Shown piece by piece: positions 1-4,944 of a stretch of 6,443 bases of DNA; the first letter of the stretch is position 1, and the number at the start of each line of letters is the position of its first letter. The DNA comes from Zoogloeaceae bacterium (GTDB lineage Bacteria; Pseudomonadota; Gammaproteobacteria; Burkholderiales; Rhodocyclaceae): assembly GCA_031290535.1 (NCBI GenBank), contig JAITNI010000229.1, positions 1 through 6,443 on the forward strand, written 5' to 3'. A model generated the notes under the pieces. It saw only the letters and a program-made list of their open reading frames with translations, did not search any database and was not told where the DNA came from. The position numbers were made by a program, and so were the translations under genes.

Positions 1-2722
1 GCAACTGATGCAATTGCGCGAGGCCAAAACGGTCGGCGCGGTTGATGATGATGGTATTGGCGGTGGGGATGTTGATTCCGGTTTCAATAATTGTGGTGCA
101 TAACAGCAGATTGGCGCGCTGCTGGGTGAATTCGCGCATCACCCGTTCGAGTTCGCGCTCGGGCAACTGGCCGTGACCGACGACAATGCGCGCTTCGGGC
201 AACAGGGTTTCGAGATCGCGGCGCTTGTGGTCGATGGTGTCGACTTCGTTATGGAGAAAATAGACCTGACCGCCACGCTTGAATTCGCGCAATACCGCTT
301 CGCGCACAATGCCTTTATTGCTGGCGTGGACAAAGGTTTTGACCGCCAGCCGTTTTTGCGGCGCGGTGGCAATCACCGAGAATTCACGCAAACCTTCCAT
401 CGCCATGCCGAGCGTGCGCGGAATCGGGGTCGCGGTGAGGGTCAGGATGTCGACTTCGCTGCGTAATCTTTTGAGCGCCTCTTTCTGGCGCACGCCAAAA
501 CGGTGTTCCTCATCAATGATGACCAGACCGAGGCGCTTGAAATTCACATCTTTTTGTAGCAGGCGATGGGTGCCGATCAGGATGTCAATTTTGCCTTCGG
601 CAAGCAGGGTGAGCGCCTCGGCCTGTTCTTTGGCCGATCTGAAGCGCGACAATTCGGCGATTTTCACCGGCCAGTCAGCATAACGGTCAGTGAAAGTCTG
701 GTAATGCTGTTCCGTGAGCAGGGTCGTGGGACAGAGCACCGCCACCTGCCGACCGTCCTGCACCGCGATAAAGGCGGCGCGCAGCGCCACTTCGGTTTTG
801 CCGAAACCGACATCACCGCATACCAGTCTGTCCATGGGTCGCCCGGATTTCATATCGGCGATCACCGCGTCAATAGCCGCCTGTTGATCGGGGGTAGTCT
901 CGAAGCCAAAACTTTCGGCGAAATTGTCCAGATCGTGGATGCTGAAATCGAAACGGTGCCCAGGGCGGGCGGCGCGGGCGGCATAAAGCGCGAGCAGTTC
1001 GGCTGCGGTATCGCGTACCTGTTGCGCGGCCTTTTTCTTTGCCTTTTCCCATTGCCCGGAACCGAGGCGGTGCAGACTGAGCGATTCAGGGTCGGCACCG
1101 GCATAACGGGTAATCACATGCAATTGGGAGACCGGCACATAGAGCTTGTCGCCGCCCTGGTATTCGAGATGAAGGAATTCGGCGGGGCCGTCGCCGACTT
1201 CCATATCAATCAGACCCAGATAGCGGCCAATACCATGCGCGGCGTGCACCACCGGGTCGCCGATTTTGAGTTCCGAGAGGTCGCGCAACCAGCCTTCCAT
1301 GGTCGCTGCCTTGCGATTGTCATGGCGTCGGCTGCGGGCGACGCTGGCGTAAAGCTCGGCCTCGGTGACAAGGGCAAGACCGATTTCGGGCAGGATGAAT
1401 CCTCCCGCGAGCGGAGCGACGGCGAGCGCGATGGTGCTGGCGTTGGCGTTATCCGTCGCGGCGAATTCGGCCAGATCGGCGCAGGGCTGCGGGGGCACGC
1501 CCTGTTCCGCGAAAAATTCCGCAATGGTTTCGCGCCGTCCCGGCGAATCGGCGGCGAGCAGAATCCGTCCCTGAAATCCGGCGCGGAACGCTTTGAAACG
1601 GGTGAGCGGGTCACTGGCTTTGCGGTCAATAGCGAGCGCGGGCAGAGGGAGGGCGGCGGCATTTTCCGCGTGCGCGTCAAGGCGGGCGAGATTCAGCCTG
1701 GGGTGGCGCTGGAGCGCGTTGAAAAAATCCTCATCGCGCAAAAAAAGCTGTTCGGGCGACAATACCGGACGGGCGCGGTCGCCATTGAGCAGTTTGTGAC
1801 GGGCGCGGGTGTCATTCCAGAACGCGGCGATTGCGTCCGCGACCCGGTCATGCAATAAAACCGGCGTTTCTTTCGGCAGGTAATCGAAAAGCGTGGCGGT
1901 GTCGTCGAAGAAAAGCGGAAGATAATACTCAATGCCCGCCGGGGTAATGCCACTGGAAATATCCTTGTAAATGGATGCCCGGCTCGGGTCTCCCTCAAAA
2001 GTTTCCCGAAAGCGTCCGCGAAAACGGGTACGCGCCGCTTCGTCAAGAGGGAATTCGTGCGCGGGCAACAGGCGGATTTCGCGGGTGGGATAGACCGTGC
2101 GCTGGCTGTCGGGGTCGAAGGTGCGGATGCTGTCGATGGCGTCGTCAAACAGGTCAATGCGAAATGGCAGCGGCGCGCCCATCGGAAACAGATCGACCAG
2201 CCCGCCGCGCACAGCAAATTCTCCCGGACTCACCACCTGGGTGACACAGCTATATCCGCCCAGAGCCAGTTGCGCGCGCAACTGGTCAATATTGAGCGCG
2301 TCACCCTGTTTGAGAAAAAAAGTATAGGCCGCGAGAAAAGCGGGCGGAGCCATGCGGTAAAGCGCGGTGCTGGCAGGGGCGAGAATTACATCGACATCGT
2401 TGCGCCCAATGGCGAACAGGGTGGCGAGCCGCTCCGAGATCAAATCCTGATGCGGCGACAGGCTGTCATACGGCAAGGTTTCCCAGTCCGGCAACAGGTG
2501 CAGGCGCAGTGTCGGCGCGAACCAGGCGATTTCTTCGCGCAGACGGCGGGCGTCGAGCGGATTGGCGGTGATGACCGCGAGCATGCGCCCGCGCATGGCA
2601 AGACTGGCAATCGCCAGCGCGTCCCCCGACCCGGCCAGCGGCGGCAGGTCAAGGCGCATGCCGGGGCGAGGCAGTTCAAGGCGGCTGAATGCTGGCAACA
2701 GGGCGTCGAGTGGGCGGGACAT
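1..2722 (-). CDS. mfd: Transcription-repair coupling factor Mfd, 3' end outside window
   Basis: Mfd is a cytoplasmic ATP-driven DNA translocase that removes RNA polymerase stalled at DNA lesions and recruits UvrA for transcription-coupled repair. The first 907 codons are present; the E. coli protein has 1148 residues, so roughly 240 are missing beyond the left edge. The start is the ATG at 2722-2720 ([12 protein letters not shown]). The UvrB-like N-terminal part contains [17 protein letters not shown]. The RNA polymerase-interacting domain begins near residue 485 ([16 protein letters not shown], then [13 protein letters not shown]). Helicase motifs are intact: Walker [10 protein letters not shown] at 636-644 with K642, DEEH at 737-740, [10 protein letters not shown], and a motif V-like [13 protein letters not shown]. 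The sequence stops at FGLAQLHQL, just before the expected RGRVGR motif. The frame is uninterrupted and nothing suggests inactivation. The long plus-strand open frames across this interval are its antisense. Confidence 0.97.
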   Translation of the reverse strand, partial: MSRPLDALLPAFSRLELPRPGMRLDLPPLAGSGDALAIASLAMRGRMLAVITANPLDARRLREEIAWFAPTLRLHLLPDWETLPYDSLSPHQDLISERLATLFAIGRNDVDVILAPASTALYRMAPPAFLAAYTFFLKQGDALNIDQLRAQLALGGYSCVTQVVSPGEFAVRGGLVDLFPMGAPLPFRIDLFDDAIDSIRTFDPDSQRTVYPTREIRLLPAHEFPLDEAARTRFRGRFRETFEGDPSRASIYKDISSGITPAGIEYYLPLFFDDTATLFDYLPKETPVLLHDRVADAIAAFWNDTRARHKLLNGDRARPVLSPEQLFLRDEDFFNALQRHPRLNLARLDAHAENAAALPLPALAIDRKASDPLTRFKAFRAGFQGRILLAADSPGRRETIAEFFAEQGVPPQPCADLAEFAATDNANASTIALAVAPLAGGFILPEIGLALVTEAELYASVARSRRHDNRKAATMEGWLRDLSELKIGDPVVHAAHGIGRYLGLIDMEVGDGPAEFLHLEYQGGDKLYVPVSQLHVITRYAGADPESLSLHRLGSGQWEKAKKKAAQQVRDTAAELLALYAARAARPGHRFDFSIHDLDNFAESFGFETTPDQQAAIDAVIADMKSGRPMDRLVCGDVGFGKTEVALRAAFIAVQDGRQVAVLCPTTLLTEQHYQTFTDRYADWPVKIAELSRFRSAKEQAEALTLLAEGKIDILIGTHRLLQKDVNFKRLGLVIIDEEHRFGVRQKEALKRLRSEVDILTLTATPIPRTLGMAMEGLREFSVIATAPQKRLAVKTFVHASNKGIVREAVLREFKRGGQVYFLHNEVDTIDHKRRDLETLLPEARIVVGHGQLPERELERVMREFTQQRANLLLCTTIIETGINIPTANTIIINRADRFGLAQLHQL

Positions 2723-2750
2723 GGGGCGTGGGGAGGGGCAAAAGCGGTTG

Positions 2751-2756
2751 ATTATA
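2751..2756 (-). promoter_or_regulatory. Candidate -10 box of the mfd promoter
   Basis: On the minus strand the sequence reads TATAAT, a perfect sigma-70 -10 hexamer, ending 28 nt before the mfd start codon. This predicts a leader of only about 20-25 nt. No good -35 hexamer is visible 16-18 nt upstream. The leader is C-rich (CCCCTCCCCACGCCCC before ATG) and has no purine Shine-Dalgarno sequence, so mfd may be translated weakly or by an SD-independent route. Assignment rests on position and hexamer alone. Confidence 0.45.
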
Positions 2757-2872
2757 GGGCGGGTGGGAGCGAGGTATGTTCTGGTCTGATAATTTCAGAT
2801 GCCGCGACAGAGTGCCCTTGGCGAGCGCATGAACAGTACGCGCCGTTGGCATATTAGCAGAAGAGGGGAGTT

Positions 2873-2954
2873 GTAGGAGCGATTGCTTATGGAGTGCGGC
2901 GGCTGTGGCCGCACGCTTTGAAAGCGGGTAGCCGGCTCCCGCCCTCCAAAGGCG
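2873..2954. repeat. REP-like palindromic repeat, left copy (two hairpins)
   Basis: The element opens with GTAGGAGC and contains two successive hairpins. The first pairs GTGCGGC (2894-2900) with GCCGCAC (2908-2914). The second pairs GCGGG (2924-2928) with CCCGC (2938-2942) around AGCCGGCT. It ends with CTCCAAAGGCG. GTAG/GGAG tetranucleotides next to GC-rich stems are typical of bacterial REP/BIME elements. The 2920-2954 part recurs imperfectly at 5899-5932. It lies between the mfd promoter and the mobile module, so it is either a dispersed chromosomal repeat or part of an attachment site. Confidence 0.6.
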
Positions 2955-2967
2955 GCCACCGTTCTTA

Positions 2968-3025
2968 AACTTCTGTCGAATCAATAACTTACGTTCTTCG
3001 ATTCCTCGCAAACGTGACAGAAGTT
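2968..3025. repeat. 10-bp perfect inverted repeat at the left end of the module
   Basis: AACTTCTGTC at 2968-2977 is the exact reverse complement of GACAGAAGTT at 3016-3025, with 38 nt between. A second pair lies just inside it: GAATC (2978-2982) and GATTC (3000-3004). The spacing is too wide for a simple dimeric operator. It could form a cruciform, or hold paired protein-binding arms such as integrase/Xis sites, or flank the promoter of the small RHH gene. The interval is AT-richer than its surroundings. Function not established. Confidence 0.45.
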
Positions 3026-3056
3026 GCCACAAGCAGCCCTTTTTTTACAGGAGTTG

Positions 3057-3074
3057 GTCACGAAATGGTCACGC
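3057..3074 (+). repeat. GTCACG tandem motif overlapping the RHH gene start, left copy
   Basis: The sequence GTCACGAAATGGTCACGC holds two direct copies of GGTCACG-type half-sites 11-12 bp apart and spans the start codon of the RHH gene. A copy matching at 16 of 18 positions is at 5819-5836, near the end of the integrase gene. A repeated half-site at the start of a ribbon-helix-helix gene is what an autoregulatory operator would look like. Being present at both ends of the module also fits recombinase arm sites. Confidence 0.4.
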
Positions 3075-3268
3075 AAACCCAAGAACCTATCCGTCGTACA
3101 GTCCCCGTTCGCGTCAAGGTCTCGCCCGATGTGGCGACACGTCTTGATGCGATCGCCCGCCCTCGCGGGCTGACCTCTGCCACCCTGGCCGCGCTGGCCG
3201 TGGGGGAGTACGTCGAGCGTTACGAACGTCAAAACATCCCGGAAGCTTGGGGAGGGGGCAGTGTTTGA
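3065..3268 (+). CDS. Small ribbon-helix-helix (CopG/Arc-like) DNA-binding protein, putative
   Basis: The predicted product has 67 residues and a ribbon-helix-helix plan. A short alternating strand lies at residues 11-19 (RTVPVRVKV), helix A at about 20-31 (SPDVATRLDAIA), a glycine turn (RPRGL), and helix B at about 37-53 (TSATLAALAVGEYVERY). Such proteins bind DNA as dimers and commonly repress plasmid or phage replication genes. The start is the ATG at 3065, preceded by CAGGAG (3048-3053) at a workable distance. A GTG at 3014 would add 17 residues unlike the family and would lie inside an inverted repeat. The C-terminus is a short GGGSV tail. A large hairpin follows the stop codon by 3 nt. 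Likely role, by position, is control of the downstream rep gene or of its own promoter. No specific family member is recognised. Confidence 0.65.
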   Translation: MVTQTQEPIRRTVPVRVKVSPDVATRLDAIARPRGLTSATLAALAVGEYVERYERQNIPEAWGGGSV

Positions 3269-3271
3269 GGG

Positions 3272-3315
3272 GTCAAGGCTCGCCGCAGGCGACCGCGCAG
3301 CGGCTTGGCCTTGAC
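3272..3315 (+). terminator. Large hairpin just after the RHH gene (possible terminator or origin structure)
   Basis: GTCAAGGC (3272-3279) pairs perfectly with GCCTTGAC (3308-3315). Inside it GCCGC (3282-3286) pairs with GCGGC (3300-3304), leaving a 13-nt loop and small bulges. It starts 3 nt after the RHH stop codon, where a terminator would be expected. No U-tract follows, so it is not a classic intrinsic terminator. It may protect the RHH mRNA end or be part of a replication origin. Confidence 0.4.
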
Positions 3316-3339
3316 GTCGCAAACGCTGCCAATACGCTC

Positions 3340-3386
3340 AGGCAGAGCCGGGGGGATGTGGTTTTTAACATCCTCCCGGACTGCCT
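3340..3386 (+). other. Long 18-bp hairpin
   Basis: CCGGGGGGATGT (3348-3359) pairs with ACATCCTCCCGG (3368-3379) over 12 bp with one G-T wobble. The loop is 8 nt and T-rich. The stem extends outward with AGGCAG (3340-3345) against CTGCCT (3381-3386) after a small AG/A internal loop. A near-perfect stem of this length in a gene-free stretch points to a functional DNA or RNA structure, for instance a single-strand origin. Confidence 0.5.
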
Positions 3387-3403
3387 CACGGCGAGTGTGG
3401 GGT

Positions 3404-3420
3404 GTGGGGCAAAGCCCCAC
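3404..3420. other. Perfect 7-bp GC hairpin
   Basis: GTGGGGC, loop AAA, GCCCCAC. It is perfectly paired with a minimal loop and lies 17 nt after the preceding long hairpin. No U-tract follows, so intrinsic termination is unlikely. Confidence 0.45.
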
Positions 3421-3521
3421 GTTGTTGGGGGTTCCTCTGCGGCACTGTTGCACACGCACAACAACAATGCGTCTCATTTGCACTGTTGTGCCCTATAGGG
3501 GTTGCGCCCTCGCGGACAGAC

Positions 3522-3551
3522 GGCGATATTCGCCCCACGGGCACGATGCCC
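3522..3551. other. Two adjacent short perfect hairpins
   Basis: GGCGA-tat-TCGCC (3522-3534) is followed after 4 nt by GGGCA-cga-TGCCC (3539-3551). Each has a 5-bp stem and a 3-nt loop. Individually such stems arise by chance, but back to back in a hairpin-dense region they add to the case for a folded origin or leader. Confidence 0.35.
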
Positions 3552-3619
3552 ACGTCAGTTTTAACCCGCAAGAACGCAGCACAGCAAGATGTCTAGGGAT
3601 TTCCAGGACGGCCATATCC

Positions 3620-3678
3620 GGTAAAGGCAAATGCCCAGGCCAGACGGTTAGTAGCAACGGTGTACCGTCACCTTTACC
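3620..3678 (+). other. Branched inverted-repeat structure upstream of rep
   Basis: An outer stem pairs GGTAAAGG (3620-3627) with CCTTTACC (3671-3678). Inside it GACGGT (3643-3648) pairs with ACCGTC (3664-3669). A small alternative stem GGCA/TGCC (3626-3635) occupies the longer side arm. The structure ends 10 nt before the hairpin that holds the candidate rep start codons, so it may take part in replication initiation or in control of Rep translation. Confidence 0.45.
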
Positions 3679-3688
3679 CCCTCCAAAG

Positions 3689-3733
3689 GACATTGTTCTT
3701 GCAACTCCATGAGAGTTGCGGCAATGTCTTTTT
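3689..3733 (+). terminator. Terminator-like hairpin with T-tract covering the rep start
   Basis: GACATTG (3689-3695) pairs with CAATGTC (3722-3728), and inside it GCAACTC (3701-3707) pairs with GAGTTGC (3713-3719), giving 14 bp with a small asymmetric internal loop. TTTTT (3729-3733) follows directly, as in an intrinsic terminator. The first candidate rep ATG (3709) sits in the apical loop and the second (3724) in the 3' arm. It may therefore attenuate transcription into rep, hide the rep start from ribosomes, or be a folded DNA origin. Confidence 0.5.
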
Positions 3734-4944
3734 CATTTTCAGCCAAAAACCCTGCGTTCCCCGCCCCCCGTGCGTCGGGGTCTGAAGTACCGCCGCGCAG
3801 CGGCGGTACTGGGCTTGTCTCTTCTAAAACAAGTGGCACACCAATACGCCTGGATCATAAAGTCCGCCGTTTGCAACGGATGCGGCAGCGGGTTTTGACC
3901 GTCGCACGCCTGCATGTCCGGCAGGTCAGTAAATGGCGGGCTGCCATGCTGACCATGACCTATGCCGAAGAGGGGGCATGGGATGTCCGGCATATCTCGG
4001 GCTGCATTCAGAATATCCGCCAATGGCTAAAACGTCGTGCCATTGCCTTCCGTTATGTATGGGTGCAGGAACTCACCAAAGCGAGCCGTCCCCATTATCA
4101 CATCGTCGTCTGGCTGCCTTGGGGGCGACCTCTGCCGAGGCTCGATCAGGCGGGCTGGTGGCCACACGGCAGCACGCGCATGGAATGGGCACGCTGCGCG
4201 GTGGGCTACGTCTCCAAGTACGTGAGCAAGGGTCAGGAAGGCGCGAAATTGCCCAAAGGCGCACGCATGTACGGCGTGGGGGGGCTCAAAGACGAAGCCT
4301 TGCAGGAAGCGCGGTGGTGGGCTTTACCGGGCTGGCTGCGGAAGCGGACGGAAGAAGCGCTTGCAGAACCGAATCCTGCGCCATGGCAGGGACATCAATT
4401 TTGCCGCTGTCCGGGTGGGGGCTGGGTTGATCGGGAAAGCGGCGAGTGCTTCACCTCACCTTGGCGCGTGGTCTTCGAGCACGGCGCATTGTGGCTCTAT
4501 GCCGTGGCCGAACCGCCCCCCCGCCCTTGTGGCGGGGGCGGTTGGCAGCGGCATATCGCACGGGGACGAGTTGATATGACACTGCTTTGGTCGCTTGCAG
4601 AAGTCGCCCACCAGCTTGGGAACGTGTCTGTCCGTACCGTGCGACGCTTGATTGATGCGGGCAAGCTGCCCGTCTGTCGGGTCGGCGGTCGCCGCCTCTG
4701 CGTCCCGTCTGCGGCGGTACAGGATTACGTTAAAAACACCACTGTTGGATACAATGCGCCTTGCGTGGAATCGGGGGCGTTGAAGGAGCATTCATCATGG
4801 CCTACCGACGAGATGATTCCCCGGTCTATTGGGGGAGTTTCACCGATGCAAGCGGCAAAAGAGTTAGGCGCACTACTGGCACAACCGACCGCCGCGAGGC
4901 AGAAGCGCTTGAAGCGAAGTGGAAACTTGAAGCGCATCAAGTAA
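3709..4944 (+). CDS. HUH rolling-circle replication initiator (Rep) with C-terminal HTH domain
   Basis: The product nicks one strand at an origin, stays joined to the 5' end through tyrosine, and drives rolling-circle replication. All superfamily I Rep motifs are visible: motif 1 MLTMTY at residues 80-85; motif 2 PHYHIVVWLP with metal-binding H129 and H131; and motif 3 GYVSKYVSK with Y167 and Y171 four apart, as in phiX174 gpA. A basic segment VRRLQRMRQRV lies near residues 52-62. Residues 7-45 are low-complexity, rich in P, S and G, so the N-terminus is uncertain: ATGs occur at 3709 and 3724, neither with a good Shine-Dalgarno. Beyond about residue 290 the frame runs straight into an excisionase-like HTH. 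That fusion is doubtful: a C7 run at 4516-4522 lies just before the join, and a one-base loss there would end Rep at 4579, giving 289 residues. Confidence 0.8.
   Translation: MRVAAMSFSFSAKNPAFPAPRASGSEVPPRSGGTGLVSSKTSGTPIRLDHKVRRLQRMRQRVLTVARLHVRQVSKWRAAMLTMTYAEEGAWDVRHISGCIQNIRQWLKRRAIAFRYVWVQELTKASRPHYHIVVWLPWGRPLPRLDQAGWWPHGSTRMEWARCAVGYVSKYVSKGQEGAKLPKGARMYGVGGLKDEALQEARWWALPGWLRKRTEEALAEPNPAPWQGHQFCRCPGGGWVDRESGECFTSPWRVVFEHGALWLYAVAEPPPRPCGGGGWQRHIARGRVDMTLLWSLAEVAHQLGNVSVRTVRRLIDAGKLPVCRVGGRRLCVPSAAVQDYVKNTTVGYNAPCVESGALKEHSSWPTDEMIPRSIGGVSPMQAAKELGALLAQPTAARQKRLKRSGNLKRIK
3766..3810. other. Two hairpins inside the rep N-terminal coding segment
   Basis: CCCCG-tgcgt-CGGGG (3766-3780) is followed by an 11-bp perfect stem, AGTACCGCCGC (3786-3796) with GCGGCGGTACT (3800-3810), around a GCA loop. 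They encode the low-complexity part of the putative Rep N-terminus. This suggests the folded origin or leader region may extend past the annotated start, or that this segment is not translated. Confidence 0.45.
4511..4543. other. GC-rich hairpin at the Rep-HTH junction
   Basis: AACCGCCC (4511-4518) pairs with GGGCGGTT (4536-4543), and CCGCC (4521-4525) with GGCGG (4531-4535), with a two-C bulge and a CTTGT loop. The 5' arm contains the C7 run. It marks the end of the conserved Rep part. No T-tract follows, so it is unlikely to be an intrinsic terminator. It could promote polymerase or ribosome slippage, or sit beside a nick site. Confidence 0.5.
4576..4944 (+). CDS. Excisionase-like helix-turn-helix protein (possible separate gene in the rep frame)
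   Basis: An ATG at 4576 in the rep frame would give 122 residues beginning MTLLWSLAEVAHQLGNVSVR. Residues 4-52 match the MerR/excisionase-type HTH_17 plan: an N-terminal helix with SLAEVAHQLG, a recognition helix VSVRTVRRLIDAGKLP, then RVGGRRLCVPSAAVQDYV. Such proteins act as recombination directionality factors or repressors next to integrases. GGGGA (4562-4566) could be its ribosome site. The TGA of the +1 frame (4577-4579) overlaps this ATG as ATGA, a layout typical of translationally coupled genes, which favours a separate protein over a Rep fusion. Residues after about 55 show no domain, and the last 148 nt overlap the integrase gene, so the natural end may have been earlier. Either reading, fused or separate, remains possible. 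Confidence 0.6.
   Translation: MTLLWSLAEVAHQLGNVSVRTVRRLIDAGKLPVCRVGGRRLCVPSAAVQDYVKNTTVGYNAPCVESGALKEHSSWPTDEMIPRSIGGVSPMQAAKELGALLAQPTAARQKRLKRSGNLKRIK
4783..4788 (+). promoter_or_regulatory. Ribosome binding site that sets the integrase start
   Basis: AAGGAG lies 8 nt before the ATG at 4797. This strong site favours that start over a TTG at 4761 in the same frame, which would add 12 residues (MRGIGGVEGAFI) unlike an integrase N-terminus. Confidence 0.75.

Larger units (their letters stand above)
3269..3708 (+). other. Gene-free, hairpin-rich region upstream of rep (candidate origin or leader)
   Basis: No convincing coding sequence is visible in these 440 nt; the open frames here are rich in R, P, S and C and show no family features. 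The stretch is dense in inverted repeats: 3272-3315, 3340-3386, 3404-3420, 3522-3534, 3539-3551, 3620-3678 and 3689-3728. Rolling-circle replicons usually carry double-strand and single-strand origins as folded DNA close to rep, which makes this the natural place for them. It could instead be a structured RNA leader controlling Rep, or hold the remains of deleted genes. A 9-bp direct repeat GCACTGTTG occurs at 3442 and 3480. Confidence 0.5.

Noticed and set aside
566..1858. Long 430-codon plus-strand open frame
   Set aside because: It lies opposite mfd, whose reading frame is continuous and rich in conserved motifs; the plus-strand product shows no family features.
2057..2857. 266-codon plus-strand open frame running out of mfd into the intergenic region
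   Set aside because: Mostly antisense to the mfd N-terminus; composition (R, G, Q-rich) and lack of motifs mark it as a shadow.
2870..3060. tRNA or tmRNA 3' end as the integrase target
   Set aside because: No acceptor stem, T-loop or cloverleaf was seen on either side of the module.
3014..3064. GTG start giving an 84-residue RHH protein
   Set aside because: The extra 17 residues add nothing to the fold, the GTG abuts the right arm of the inverted repeat, and the ATG at 3065 has the CAGGAG site.
3442..3488. Repeated GCACTGTTG (3442-3450, 3480-3488), considered as iterons or a CRISPR fragment
   Set aside because: Only two copies of 9 bp with no regular spacer array; too little for iterons and no CRISPR pattern.
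3305..3712. 135-codon plus-strand open frame between the RHH gene and rep
   Set aside because: Product is R/S/P/C-rich with no domain, has no ribosome site, and overlaps strong hairpins; better read as non-coding.
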